Part shown: positions 9,769-22,107 of the stretch, piece by piece | How the letters are laid out: each line of letters begins with the position of its first letter | Position numbering within the stretch: the first letter of the stretch is position 1 | From: Vandiemenella viatica | Lineage: Eukaryota; Arthropoda; Insecta; Orthoptera; Morabidae | Length of the DNA: 64,000 nucleotides | Reading direction: 5' to 3' | Assembly (NCBI GenBank): GCA_031002005.1 | Contig: JARYHS010011408.1 | Coordinates: forward strand, 222,063,473 to 222,127,472 | Translations under genes and position numbers: made by a program | The notes under the pieces: generated by a model | What the model saw: the letters and a program-made list of their open reading frames with translations, nothing else | Database searches by the model: none | What the model was told of the DNA's origin: nothing

Positions 9769-11062
9769 ATCGAACACAACTTACTACTGGGGGAAGTGAA
9801 GTGTTCCCATATGCCTGCATAATGTGTAGCTATTTCTGTGTGATAAATGTAATTTTTGATTTTAAATGTGTAGTTTATGAGATGTATATTCGCCTTAAAC
9901 CACTTAAAAGCTGCAGTACGCGGGGGCTTGGACTCGTGCCCGGCTCCATTGTACCTCCCCGCCTCGGCTCCCTGAGCCACACTGGCGGGTCCTTGCTTAT
10001 CATAGTGACTGGAAGGGAGTCCGGGCCAAAGCCGTGGGTGGCAGCTAGTCGCAGAATAAAGAATTAACCAGGGAAACCCTGCTAATTTTTAGGAAACAAG
10101 TTGCAATGAAATTTTTCAGACAGCACTGCATGAACTAAGATACACATAATGAGGGGATTTCTATTCTTTTTTCAGGATTAGATCATTGTTCTAAATCGCA
10201 AAACCAAGTTCACGGGCAAGTAACCTAGAACATTTGCGCTGCTGCTATTAAGACGGTTAATAGCTCTCGATAAAACTCAAGACTTTCCCTGCTTTCAAAA
10301 AAATTTACGCGCTGTTCTTCTTGCAGACAGGTTGTTTTCCTACTATAGAAACGGTGAATGCAAGACGTGTTTACGTGGATCGTATCTCAGTACAGAAGTG
10401 CTGGCTGCTCGTCTAAGAGTCCGCGGTTACAGTATTGCCCGGTTGCCTGCACTTAACCTGAACTACTCAAAGTTCGATTAGGGCAGTCATGCTGTTAAAT
10501 AATTTTTGAATTGGAAACCTCTTTAAAATTGATGTTGGGTATGAAGAAGCAATCGCGTCCAAATGGGCGACAGTTTCTGTCGAAGTCATTTCATACTTCA
10601 ATAACTCGACTAAAAATAAACATAAGCGCATCAATTTTGGTTTAAAGTGTAACGGTGAATGTTTTTATCAGTATGGCATTCGTGGCATTGGACATCACGA
10701 AATGCATAAGCAAAGTGAACACACAATTTTCGACGTTCCGGATTCGGCACGTGTCCATAAGCGAGATCATATCTCTGAGACAAATCATCTGATCTGAGCA
10801 AAACAAGTGTTTTGAAGAGAAGCGTTACAACTCATGCCTCAATCCAAGTCTGAATTTCAAAAAAATCAAAATGAAACGATGATGTGTATGTCTAAAAGTT
10901 CTTAAAATGTTGCGATATATGAGGGCAAATTACACCTAAAATTACAAAAATCTGATACAGATAAATAGAGAATATAATTTTAAAAGAATGACATCGAAAA
11001 CGTAGGGCCTATCCCAAAAATCGATGGGCAAACATCATAAACATGACGTCTTCATCCATGTT
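9769..11062. other. Mostly unassigned; possible Helitron end near 10049
   Basis: A GCCGTGGGTGGCAGCTAGT string at 10031-10049 ends in CTAG-T, as Helitron 3' ends do. No matching 5' end was found, so this is weak. The rest is AT-rich without recognised features. Confidence 0.3.
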
Positions 11063-11307
11063 TCACCATACCTGGAGCTCCGGCCTCTCATTCAGGAAGA
11101 CGCCGGTTCGAATCCCTGTCCGGGCATCCAGATTTGGGTTTTCCAAGGTTTGCCCAAATCTCTCCAGGTGAATGCCGGGATGCTTCCATCAAAAGGCCAT
11201 GGTCGAATTCCTTCCAGTTCCTTGTCCCCAGTCCCATTTCTCCTCTAATGACCTTGACGTCGACGAGACGTAAAGCCATAAGCAAAAAAAAAAGAAAAAA
11301 AAAAGAT
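11063..11307 (+). mobile_element. SINE-A copy with A-rich tail
   Basis: Head diverged, B-box GGTTCGAATCCC at 11104-11115, core GTCCGGGCATCCAGATTTGG, CAGGTGAATGCCGGGATGC, CTAATGACCTTGACGTCGAC, ACGTAAAGCCATAAGC, and an A-rich tail at 11284-11306. Confidence 0.85.
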
Positions 11308-11439
11308 ACCTGGAGCGCGGCAAAGTTTTTACCATTAGTCATATCTCATTCCAGTGATTTAATATTGGTTTTCATTATCGGTGTTGCATCTTGTGAGTTG
11401 TCAGTTCCAGGTTGTTATTTGATTGAAGGAGGTGTACTG

Positions 11440-12235
11440 GCCACCTGAGGATTGCATTATGCTGTATTTTTGAGCCTAGGTGCGCTCTCTGTTGGTTCTC
11501 TGACTGAGGGCACATGTCGTAGAATTTGGTTGTTGATTTTACAAGCCGCTGCTTCAATGTTAGTACTCCGCTGACTTCGTATAGTACAATGGTTGGCGTA
11601 ACTCTTGGTAGTTTGTACGCAAGTCGGATGGCCCGATTTTGAACCGTCTGTAGTTTTTTGATGTGTATGGTGGCAGCAATTCCCCACACCACAGCAGCCT
11701 ATTCCAGTGACGTGAACAGCCTAATGGCATGGTTAGGTTGTAGTGTAGACCTCGGGTGTCCGAATCCTTCCTTCGGCTTTTGCTCTCACGTTGCTTAGGT
11801 GGTTCTTCCACGTCAGTCTTTAGTCCAGCGTTACACCAAGGTACACTGCTGTCAGAGTCCATTGTATGCTTGAAGTTGTGGCACGATTCCTCTGGCTATA
11901 ATTATAGCCTGGTTTTTAGCAGCGTTGAGAGCTAGGCACCACCGTTTACTCAGCTTTCGACGTTGTTGCAGGCTTTTTGCAGTTTTGTTCTAACGTGGGT
12001 CGCCCCGATGCTACGGTAAAGCCTTTTCGTCCGCGTAGAGAGCTGTTTCTACTTGTTCCGTCTTCGGCACATCGGCGGAGAACAAATTATACAGCACGGA
12101 TCCTTGTGAGCGACGGGCAATACTGCCCCGAATGTAGGCAACACAGGTGTCATCTAACGAGCCAGGATCGTGTATGGATCTGGATTTTGTTGATGATGAG
12201 TTGTAGATTGCAACGGAGGCTGACCAAGATCCATA
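11440..12235 (-). pseudogene. Jockey-like LINE reverse-transcriptase remnant
   Basis: On the minus strand from 12235 downwards the frames carry, in order: QGSVLYNLFSADVPKT (the GVPQGSVLSPxLxN motif with a gap), ALYADE (the YADD catalytic box, second D replaced by E), LSKRWCLALNAAKNQAI (the WxLxLNxxKTQ block), then at 11690-11375 KLQTVQNRAIRLAYKLPR, the usual QNRALR thumb motif. Frames change at least twice. The domain copied element RNA into DNA at a nicked target; this copy is dead. Confidence 0.8.
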
Positions 12236-12682
12236 GTACCTACTTCTAATTTCAATTTACCATGCACGATAGGCGTTCCACACTGGGGCAGTATCAGACA
12301 CTGCCTAAAATGAGAATTTTATTTAAAAAGTTTGAGACCTGGAATAAAATATATAAACAAGCTGCTTTGTACACAACGCTAGAATCAATTTGCCGTGCTG
12401 TTGATCTCATAGCCTGAGGACAAGCCGAACTAGATATCCATTGCTTTTCCGATGGCCATTATTCTCGATTTTCAAGAACTTTTTCCGCTACTGCATTTTC
12501 TAAATACCGCTGATTAAATTGCTCAAGAGTGGAGATTGGAGCGAGTTAGCCACCACGTGAAAGCAGCTTCTCCTTATACAAGACTGAAGCAAAAGTTTTC
12601 CAGTATAAATGTGCAATATAACAGTCCAGTTTCCCGGTTGAAGTTTTTGTTCCTGGTAATTTAATTCTAGTAAGGAGAGGTG
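12236..12682. other. No feature recognised
   Basis: Unassigned sequence with short unremarkable frames. Confidence 0.3.
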
Positions 12683-13000
12683 AGGCAACAATGTGGCTGC
12701 GCGCGTTAAGACACCAACACACCGGACTGGGGAGGTACAATGGTTCGTGTTTTGAATCGTTTTCGCCCTAGTTCGCGTTGCTCCACGTGGGCACCCATAA
12801 AACTTGTTGAAGCCCGCTCACGGGACGAGGTTCGAGTGCCGATCCCCCGTAACGGCCGTTTTGATTGCGATTTATGGACGGTTGTTCGTTGGTCGCAAAT
12901 TTACGCCTCATAAACACATTTCACAAACAAAAATACACCTATTATAGAAATCATCAGTTAATCGAATCGCAGAGAGATGGGTACACGTTAGCTATCTCCG
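12683..13000 (+). mobile_element. SINE family S2 copy
   Basis: Shares the tail ACGCCTCATAAACACATTTC-ACAAACAAAAATACACC and GCAGAGAGATGG with 36455-36700. The head has tRNA-promoter-like strings (GCGCGCGTTAAGACACC near 12698; GAGGTTCGAGTGCC near 12829), consistent with a Pol III-transcribed SINE. Confidence 0.55.
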
Positions 13001-15201
13001 GTAGAATAGGTACATTCTGACAATCGGGAGGGTCACCGATCCACCACCACTGAAGTAGCTGTGATGGCTACGCTTCACATCCTTAGAGATTCATTGTGAC
13101 CAGCGTTTATGACTCTTGAGAGGTCTCATCAGTTCATGATATAAAATGGCTGACAAATATTAATAATAATGAAAGGTCAGTATCATTGTGAACGGTTGCA
13201 AATCATTTAACTTCTCTTAGATTTAATATTTTTTTTTATGCAAATACTTTCTCTTTAATTTAATAATGAGCCATAATAATTGTTTCATTATTAATATGCT
13301 ACTCAGTAATGAGACAGTGTCGGGAGAGTATAATTGGAATGTTGTAGGGACGCCACAATTATCCGGAAGATTCGATAGTAGCAGTTACGTGATTGGCCAG
13401 TTCTTCTAAAGGCGAGTTGCTTTTGTTTGGGCGTTGCTCCACAGACTTCGAGTTTCGGTCAACTTTGATGATGGTTCAGTAAAGGTGACAGGCTGTTCGA
13501 ACATAGTTTATGACACTGAACGCTACACAGTGCTCTAACTCGAATTTTCAGTCTCTGAATTTAATTTACTAGTATATATCCAGCGACTTCAAGGACTCTA
13601 AGAAGTATTTAAGTGAATCAAAGCGAAATTTCGTTCCTTATTTATGATATATCTTTTCACTAATTAAAAAAATGCTTAATGGTGTAGTACCAACTGCAGA
13701 ATAATCAATCAACTTAATGTTCAGATCATCCACGATAAGGCAAATATTAAGTTGAATAACCAGTCAAATTGAGCAAATAAGTAATTATCAATCCACCAAT
13801 TAAGAAAAACACTGAAATTTTATATGGTGACTTGTGTCAGGCAAATTTAAAGTAGCTTATACCATTGTTTTTCACAAGACGTTAAACAGCATATTATATC
13901 GAAACGTGTTGAATCATCCTCCTTCAAGTCAAACATGCGCTTAGCATCCAGAGTTATATCATTCAGTAATCAGACATACATCAAAAGGATAGTGAACATC
14001 ATTAACAAAGAAAAAAGAAAAAAAATTTGGATAAACAATATGGATATCATTTTTTCTCCCAATTTATGACCTTCATTTTGTTATATCCTTTCGCCATATA
14101 CTTTTAATTTCACTTATTTTAGATGTATGAGAAAGGTATTACTGAGACAGATATAGTAAAGTATCCTACAATTCAAGTGGACGGTTGGGAAAATAATAAC
14201 TATTAAAAACCTGTGTCTCGGTGTAGTGTTTGAACTAGTGTTGATTATACCTCTTCAGTAGAACGAAAGTAGTTGCACTAACAATGATGCTTGGTATCAC
14301 CAGACTGAAAAGGTAACTTATGTGGTGCATACTATGTAACAAACACTGCAAGTTTATTGAAATACTTAATAAAAGTTGTAGTCTGTAGATAATAAGCATT
14401 CCATGACAACGTTTCTCTCGGTGTTGGTAGTCAAAAAACATAAGCTTCACTCGACCAATGAGACTCGTCTTTTCAAAGAAGCTTTTATCCCAGCGACCGG
14501 CAAGTGGCAATAATTAGAAAAGTCATTTATCAGCACTTCCGGAAATATTCCCATCCTTGTGATGCGGAACGCAAAAAGTCTTGGGCAACTATGAGAGGAA
14601 AATATCAATGTTTTACATCGCACAGAGATTAATTTGCCCCGTCACTGTGTTATATACTATTAAATTACATTCTTGTAAGAAACGTGTGACTGCATCTAAT
14701 TTCACGGTGCTTCACAGGCAACAAAGGAAGTTCACTTCGTCCTTGATGATCAAAGTTTTTATCTGAAATTTTTATCCCAAGATCATTTTGCACTAAGAGA
14801 CAGAATTCGCTTTATTCTTCGACAAAATAAAAGTTTATAGGTGGATGTTTTTTTTAAAAAATGCATTCAATTCAGATTCAGTGCGGTGTGTATGGAAGTT
14901 AATGAAACCTTTTTTAACTGATTTGGAGACTCTAACTGTCCCCATAACTAATTATTTATACTCCTACCCTCCCTCCACTGGGGATCGAACAAGTCAACCC
15001 AGACACCACCATCGATTCCACTTCAACTAACGGGGAGGTGGCTTTTCAAGTCGTATAGTTTTATTTTAGTGATAGAAAGAACCATTAGGAACATTTATTT
15101 ACACCGTTTACAAATTAAGTAACTCGTAGAGGAGTATCAGATATTAAAATTTTGTTGATAATTCTTGGTTTTTATTTAATGTCGTCGACGGAGTTATAAT
15201 G
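13001..15201. other. AT-rich, no feature recognised
   Basis: 2.2 kb with only short unassigned frames. Nothing with paired termini or recognisable protein motifs. Confidence 0.3.
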
Positions 15202-15475
15202 GCGATCTAAGCACCGAGCGTGGTGGTGTAACGGATAGCGTTCTGGCCTCGCATTCGGGAGGACGGCGGTTCGAATCCCCGTCCGGGCATCCAGATTTGG
15301 GTTTTCCATGGTTTCCCCAAATCACTCCAGGTGAATGCCGGGATGCTTCCTTCAAAAGGCCATGGCCGAATTCCTTCCTATTCCTTGCCCCCATCCTTTC
15401 CCGTCTCTAAAGACCACGTTGTTAAAAAGGGACGTTAAACTGTTTTTTTTTTTTAAAAAAAAAAGCGATCTAAGC
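15202..15475 (+). mobile_element. SINE-A, well-preserved copy with 11-bp target duplication
   Basis: The SINE lies at 15213-15464, flanked by a perfect direct repeat GCGATCTAAGC (15202-15212 and 15465-15475). Head GAGCGTGGTGGTGTAACGG (A-box), B-box GGTTCGAATCCCC, core CCGGGCATCCAGATTTGGG, CACTCCAGGTGAATGCCGGG, CATGGCCGAATTCCTTCC, then GTCTCTAAAGACC and a T10-A10 tail. Few differences from 45313 and 58696 suggest a recent insertion by the LINE endonuclease route. Confidence 0.95.
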
Positions 15476-16819
15476 GTTGGGAAGTTAGTCACTCTAGTAA
15501 GCTATGGACAAATATAATTTGTGTTATTTTCCTTATGTAACCTGTGGCTTTTTAGCTGGAGAATGGGGACCATCATTTCATTTCGCAAGGTGATCATGGG
15601 ACGCCACCTAAAATCCGTTGGTGATTGGTAAGTAGCTTAGTCCATTATATCATCCAGTGACAATCATTTAATATAATTTAGAATTTACGCAATCTACTTT
15701 CTGTTTTATATAATTTAATAATTTCAGGATCACTGCTATGAACTATGGGAGACATTGTTTGGACAAAACAGAGTCGGTAACAGAACTATGGTTCTTAGGT
15801 GCCTTTTAACATTTTACATGATCCAGAAGTTAAATCCGGATGAAACACAACTATCTGAAACATTACATGGTGGACTTGGGTAGAGAGATCAGGGAAAAAG
15901 AGTTTACATATTTGTTGGAAATGGATAGTCTTGTTTTATATGTGGATTTGTGAAGTACAGTCGTAGGAATAATAGGGTTTCTGGTTGGATGACGAGAGCT
16001 CATTAAAACAAAAGCAAGCCGTGTGGCATATACACATCGAAACAAGAAGCCAGCTTGTTATACTGTGGAAAACCACACAAATTAGAATCAAATAAAGAAA
16101 GAGGACAGAAGATAAATGAGGATATTTTATAGGATTCAGGAAAATGCTTTTCAGTATTGGGTGTGACCAAAGAAATCACAATAAGAAGCTATCAGCTGTT
16201 TTTAAATACGTCCCTACATATTCAGACAATTTATTATTATTATTATTTATATTTTTTTTGCCATTCATCACTAATGACGCCATTAACACTCTCAATAACC
16301 ATTTCTGTACCTACAACAGTTATTTATGATTTCGTATGCTACAAAGTTTTGAATTATTATTGGTGGTGTGGAATACACAACTGCTCTTTAATGGTGTTTT
16401 GTCATCTCCCGCATACTGCTAGTTCATGTACGGTTGCACACATCCTTCCGAAGTAAAAATTAAATCATACGAACCATTTTTGTGCGAGCTTATGGATGAA
16501 AAATGTCTCACACTCTCTAGATTGGTCTCATTTCCCAAGGCACCGACGATAAGGCAATCTTACAGCTGTTGACGCTGCTGCATCAGTTGTCCCTAATGCG
16601 ATCTTTTCTCTTGATATAACTAATGGCAGATGCACGATTTCGATTGGCTCTGGCAACATATTTATGTCTTCGACTGTGACAAAAATGTGAATCAACCAGA
16701 ATGGAATTAGAAAACGAAATAAAATTTCAAGGGTTGGGAGTGAGTGTATGTGATGTTATTACAGTGATTATAAAATCGAGTAAAAATTCACGAAGAAATT
16801 GGCAGTTTGAGCCTATTTA
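15476..16819. other. No feature recognised
   Basis: AT-rich sequence with several 60-100-codon frames in mutually exclusive registers. None has a recognisable motif. Confidence 0.3.
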
Positions 16820-17050
16820 TATGTATGACTTTGCACCCCCTCTGGCCTGGATCCATATTCTGTTTCAGTTGGGAAATGTATCATAAAGCCGTTGTATGCT
16901 TTCCTGAGACAAGCTGGCACACAACTGTTGTAACTGGTCCTTGATATCCTGGATACTGGCACTGGGATGGAGTTGAAGTCAGCGTTGGTCCCACACATGT
17001 TCTATCGGAGACAGATCTGGGGATCTTACTGGCCTCGGGAATACCGTAAT
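16820..17050 (-). pseudogene. Tc1-like transposase C-terminal remnant
   Basis: On the minus strand the sequence reads RSPDLSPIEHVWDQ near 17010-17040, the Tc1 block with the third catalytic glutamate intact. A diverged QLHPSASIQDIKDQLQQL and SQESIQRLYDTFPN follow, ending near 16870. The N-terminal and central domains are absent. It lies directly against a LINE family E fragment. Confidence 0.75.
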
Positions 17051-17079
17051 ATCACGCAGACAATTCATAGATAATTTGA

Positions 17080-17575
17080 TTATTTGAGATGGAATACTCG
17101 CTCCAACGAAATTTCCTACTTTCGCATTTCACGAATTTCTAATTAAAACTTTTCAGTGTTTGAAGTGAATTGTTTACCATATTCTACGCTAATTTATTCC
17201 AGTCCCTGACTCCCTTACTATGAAAAGAAAATTTTTCCTTCCCATGTGTGTGAAATCAATATACAGTTTATGATCATGGTCATCTTTTTTTTACCACGTA
17301 ATACTCTTAATCCCTTTACCGCTACCTATCCTGGAATTAAGATCAATATATGCCTTAAGCTTTCCCAGAACAGTCTTAAACTGCATCCTGTATTCTAATG
17401 ACTCCCAATCCAGCTCCTAGATCAATTTAGTTATTGGCTGTAATCTGTCAAAACTTCCAGGAAAAAATCCTTAGCACACCCTTCAACTCCAGTGTTTGAT
17501 AGCCATGATACGGGTCCCACTCTACCCCACTATATTCAGCCAACGGTTTGACCGAAGTTTAGCAACCGAATTTCC
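17080..17575 (-). mobile_element. LINE 3' ORF fragment, family E
   Basis: The minus-strand translation contains VRDWNKL-like residues at about 17200-17220, the conserved end of CR1/Jockey-type LINE proteins. Shared blocks with 21380-21950 include CTACTTTCGCATTTCACGA, TAATTTATTCC, ATCATGGTCAT, CTCTTAATCCCTTTACC, ATGACTCCCAATCCAG and CTTCAACTCCAGTGTTTG. No open frame remains. Confidence 0.55.
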
Positions 17576-19204
17576 TCACTTCTCTAGTAAATACTATTAT
17601 TACATGTACCAGTAAATGCAGAACTACAGAACCTATCCGTACTATTTATGTATTGTACCCCGCACACTTGAGTGCGTTATTAAGTGATATGTCAATATAT
17701 TAACATTTTATTCCTTCAACCAGCAATTCTTCCTCCAAGTTCTATTTTGTATGAACTGAAAATTCGTATTGGAACTATACCAGCTCGACTCACGCAAACT
17801 AATGGCGCCGCAGGGAGTGAATGTTATGCTAATTACAGTCATAAATACAGCCAATTGTCTGTTTAGATGTGCCGGTGCTGTGCAAAGTTTAAAATTTTGT
17901 CTTTTCTTTCCACTGTATTCTCAGATGCTATAAAAATGAAACAACTTCAAGCTAATTACTGTCTTCAAAGGAAGAATTCATAACTACAGTCGCCATTGGA
18001 AGTACTGTAGTCTGCTTCAAGAATATTACTCTAGAACTTCCAGGAGCGCTTTAAACAATAAAGACCATTATTAATCAGTAGGTTGTTTACTAATGATAAA
18101 TACTTAACAATTTCTTATGAGACACGGTTGATGGTATGTTGTTCATCTGATGCGAATTTAAAGTATGGCTATCTGTTTGGCGTCTTTCACTAGAGCAGTC
18201 CTAAAGTTCCGGCACAAAGTTTCATCCACGCCCGTCTTTTATGTTCATACCTAACACGAACAATATATCCATTTCGCATACATTCTTTAGAGCAATAACT
18301 CTTGAACTTGGAAGAGAAGGAATTGGTAGTTCCATCTTTTTCAGTAACTCTACATGACTCTTATGGGGGCTCAAGACCTGGATTCAGGTAAAAAGTACTG
18401 CGTGTAAATACTGTGTTACTTATACTGGCAGTGTATTTCTGCGAATATTTCGGTTTAACTTGATGGATACTAAATGAGTAGATCATCAACACTAAAAATT
18501 TGGCAATCAAGCAACAATCATGAATACTGATTTGTTTCTTCACAGATACGATTTGTAAACTAACGTGTGACTCCAACGTCTAAGTAATATTGCAAGCATT
18601 AATGAGAATCAGTAGGCCAACTATGCGTTCAACAAGAGAAAAGGTTGTAGTTAAAAGACTCTACTCATCAAAACTGTAGAAATATTTAACTTAATAATTA
18701 TTGCGCTATTAATAGGTTTTGATGTCTCCACAAGACACACTATCTCTCAGTAATGGGGTTAGCGAACTCGATTTCTGGTTACTAATACTTTTATTCAGTA
18801 ATAGAGAAAAAAATTAAATTCAAGTTAGCAATCTTAGCTACTCATTTGAACAAGTGAGGTGATGAAGGCTGTAAACTCTAAGAGATCGTAGAATTTCACT
18901 GAGAACCTGGAGAAATCTTTTAAGGGCATCCAACAACGCCAAAATTCCTGACATCAACCCCAAGGAAAGAGGCAGCCAAATACGGGATAGGAACGGGTTG
19001 TGAGATAAAGAATGACGATAAATGCAAAACTCAGTAATCATATTATCAGTGAAGATTGTCCTCATTACCTTGCTCTGGGAGGAGTTACTCCTGCATGCCA
19101 GTATTCCTGAGCATTGCCTTCCACAGTGATGGAAGTTACTGTTTTGTACGGATGACTGTGGTATTGTGTTTTTTAATTTGTGAATTATGAATGGTGAAGG
19201 AAGG
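17576..19204. other. No gene recognised
   Basis: AT-rich. A minus-strand 144-codon frame at 18838-19272 overlaps a SINE S3 tail and has no recognisable motif. Confidence 0.3.
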
Positions 19205-19440
19205 GAGAGGGTGAAACGAAGTGCTTGTCCGTACAGGCCTTCTCTTTCTAAAGACACCAGGGTGGCCGCCAAGCTTAACTTCCCCGTCCGACGGAAGAAT
19301 CATAATCGACAGTGGCTTATGCCCTCACTCCGTACGTACTGTTGAGAAATTTGGGCTCGAACCCAGGACTATGGAGTGTAACCTGGTGATCAGGAACTGT
19401 GTACCACCACCACCTCTCCTACCCTGCCAGACAAGACCTG
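19205..19440 (-). mobile_element. SINE family S3 copy
   Basis: Read on the minus strand: A-box-like TGGTGGTACACAGTTCC, B-box GGGTTCGAGCCC (complement at 19351-19362), then a tail that matches 25065-25143 block by block (AGGCCT.CTCTT, AAAGACACCA, GCCACCAA/GCCGCCAAG, CATC/CGACAGT). Two dispersed copies with a Pol III promoter pattern support a SINE. Confidence 0.6.
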
Positions 19441-20007
19441 ATGAAAATTTCTTACATCACAAGTATTCGAACCAGCTTACCCGAGTAAGGCGCCGGACAC
19501 CATCATGGTTCCGCAACCACCTGAACCAAAAGGGAGAGGGAGGCATATCATCAGTAAGAATGTGAAATTATAAGCAGTTTATCGTTTTTCGATAAATGAC
19601 GTTTACATTGGAGTTGTCGATAAATGATATGTTTAATTTGTTTAGAGAATTTTGTTAGCAGAATAATGAACTATTATGCTATTTGCGTTTCTACGACTGT
19701 AGGAAAAACAATCTAGGAAACAGTTGACGACACGGAATCTACTTCAATGATTACTAACAGCAAAGGAACAAGTGGTTCGCAGTCAGAACCTAAGGATTTT
19801 CGAATAAGTTCTCGAACAGTTAGTACAATCAATATGTCTTGTCCATTTTTTACACAACTTTGTATGTATCTACGGTGATGATGTGCTGTCTAAACATAGA
19901 GGAGGAAAGATTTGGAGTGCCTCATTGCTGCTTTAGATTAACACAAACAGTGCCAGCTCGTAGTGATGCCAAAGATACCATAACTTAAAATAAGAAGGTA
20001 GTACTTA
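19441..20007. other. No feature recognised
   Basis: Unassigned AT-rich sequence. Confidence 0.3.
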
Positions 20008-20267
20008 GAGGAGGCGCCCATAGTGCGCCGTTAGCGATTTAACTTTCCGGTTCAGAGGTCCCCGGTTCGATCCCGGCCAATGGCATAGGTAGTTTTAATT
20101 AAGCATTGTAGGCATCCTATGTTGTGTCCGTGTTGTGTTGCCTCTACATCTGTGTTCAATGACCACAAAAGAAATTAATAGACAGGTAAGACAAACAACA
20201 AGAAGCCATAGCTAACTAACTGGCTATAAGACGAGTGCCTTTCCTTAATAAAAAAAAAAAAAAAATA
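20008..20267 (+). mobile_element. tRNA-derived SINE, family S5
   Basis: A tRNA-like head at about 20011-20082 has A-box TAGTGCGCCGTTAGCG and B-box CGGTTCGATCCCGG. A 180-bp unrelated body and a 16-base poly-A run (about 20251-20266) follow. The 3' sequence after the tRNA-like part lacks a closing acceptor stem, so this is a SINE and not a tRNA gene. Confidence 0.65.
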
Positions 20268-20587
20268 GCAGGGGGATTCATTCAAGATGGTAAAACTTAT
20301 TCTCCTGATAATCATTTTTCACAGAGACAAATGTACAGAGTGTGTAAGACGGATAAGCATAATAATCTTTGTGAATTTTGAGTGGGGGAAAAAATATTAA
20401 CAAAACAATCAAACCCTTTTAGAACTTTTTATATCTTGTCTGATATGATCACTAAAAGCCAATTCTTTAATGGATGAATTGTATTTTCCCATTTCTTTTA
20501 ACAATAATCTCGTTACGTGTAAATGCTTCATTTGTTATTCTGATTGTGAAGCGTACATCTTTGAGACAGAAATGGGAACGTGTGCAT

Positions 20588-20894
20588 ATCTACACTGATA
20601 TTATAAATGCGATAGTAACTCTGTGTGTTTGTTACGTTTCACGACATAATGGCAAGGAAATACAATGTATCATTAGAAAGGGCATAGGATGCATTTTTGG
20701 GATAAATAACATATTTTGTCATGAAATGTTTGAAAACAGACAGACGGATAGCGTATGTAAGTATCTGTAATGCTACATCGGTCGCTCAGGCTTCAGTTAG
20801 TGGGAGATCTTTTACGTAAGTTACATCTTTCTATATCCAGTTCTGGCAATAAAATACCAAGTCCACGCGTACGAAGTCGTGGGTAACAGCTAGT
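20588..20894 (+). mobile_element. Non-autonomous Helitron, 305 bp (family H1)
   Basis: Starts TCTACACTGATATTATAAAT at 20589 after an A. It ends at 20893 with a CGCG..CGTG-type hairpin (CACGCGTACGAAGTCGTGGG) followed by AACAGCTAG, then T. TC..CTAG termini, a 3' hairpin 5-12 nt before the end and A/T flanks without target duplication are the Helitron signature. It matches 57229-57597 (minus) and 58112-59131. Confidence 0.85.
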
Positions 20895-21379
20895 ACTGTA
20901 TGATTCCGGAAAGCCGCTTAATGTCGTATAACTAAGATGGCCTATACGCATACATTAAGTGTGGAATACCCGCAAATCTCACCCTGGTTAATCCGCGTGG
21001 AAGAGTGTTCTCTTGAGCCAGTTACTTTCTCGTTCATTCCGAGACGGTTATGGCCCAGTGCACAGAACCTTCCGTCACGCAGCAAGCCTATCAGGTCGAC
21101 GACTGCACTGGGCCTTCAACCCGGCAGTGTCGGCGATCTCAACTTCCTCCGGGGTAACTGCTATCATCCCATATAAACATTCCTATCACGAAAGAAATGA
21201 CGGATCATCGACAGGTAATGCGACATTTTCTTATGTACTTCCAGCATAGTAACCTCGAATGGTCTCCAACCAGGTCTTAATATAGAGTCTTGTTGAAAAA
21301 TTGTAAAATATAACAAATTTAATTTCAATGGGATACATGCTCCGGTGGCAATTTCTCTAGACACCCACTTTCGCATTTC
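20895..21379. other. Unassigned, GC-richer segment
   Basis: Positions 20980-21170 are GC-richer than the surroundings and open in two plus frames (79 and 78 codons), but no protein family is recognised. Could be part of a host exon or an unknown repeat. Confidence 0.25.
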
Positions 21380-21950
21380 ACGATTTTTTTTTTCTACTTT
21401 AGATTCTTTGAGTACAATATTGAAACCCTCCTAATATTACCTAATTTTAATTATTTTTTAAAAAATTGTTTAGGGTTTCCCTTGGTAATTTATTCCTCTG
21501 ACTACCTTACCAAAAAAAAAAAAAAAATTCACACCCTTATGCCAGCCTGTGGTCATGGTTATTTTTTCCTTTCGATGTGCTACACTTAATTCTTTTACCA
21601 ATATCCATACAAGCCTTGTAGCATCTTATATGCTACCAGATAACTCTTCACTCGCTTCCTGTCTACCAGTGATTCCCAACCCATACTTCTTTATCATATC
21701 ACTTATCCTGCTTCAATTTCAACAAACAAATCTAAATCCCTCCTTTGTACTCCTTCCAACTCCAATATTTGCATATTCAAGCAATGGTCTGACAAAAAAA
21801 AAAAATGACGTGGTTCCCTTACTTCCCTGATACATCGCACCATTAGTATCTCCAATTTAGTTACCTACTATGCTTGTTAGCATAACCAGCTAGATATCCT
21901 GTCCAGATCACTCTGTATCTGTCCACAGTCCCCTCCAGTTTTAATCTTAT
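21380..21950 (-). mobile_element. LINE 3' ORF fragment, family E
   Basis: On the minus strand from about 21800: an LxYANIGVG stretch that fits the RPxLEYAxxVW motif of LINE thumb regions, then further C-terminal blocks shared with 17080-17575. A poly-A/T run interrupts at 21510-21525. Heavily frameshifted. Confidence 0.55.
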
Positions 21951-22107
21951 TATGTTATATTATGGCATCAACGGACATACAGATTTTACTACGCCAACTC
22001 ATTGTTTTCTACGTTTTAAGAATTCCTCTACAAAACAAGTCGCTTTTCGAGTTATACCAAGTGTTTTTCCACCATTTCATGGTTTACTTTATCAAACGAA
22101 GATGTCC

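Noticed and set aside
18838..19272. 144-codon minus frame
   Set aside because: It overlaps a SINE S3 tail, shows no family motif and no codon bias.
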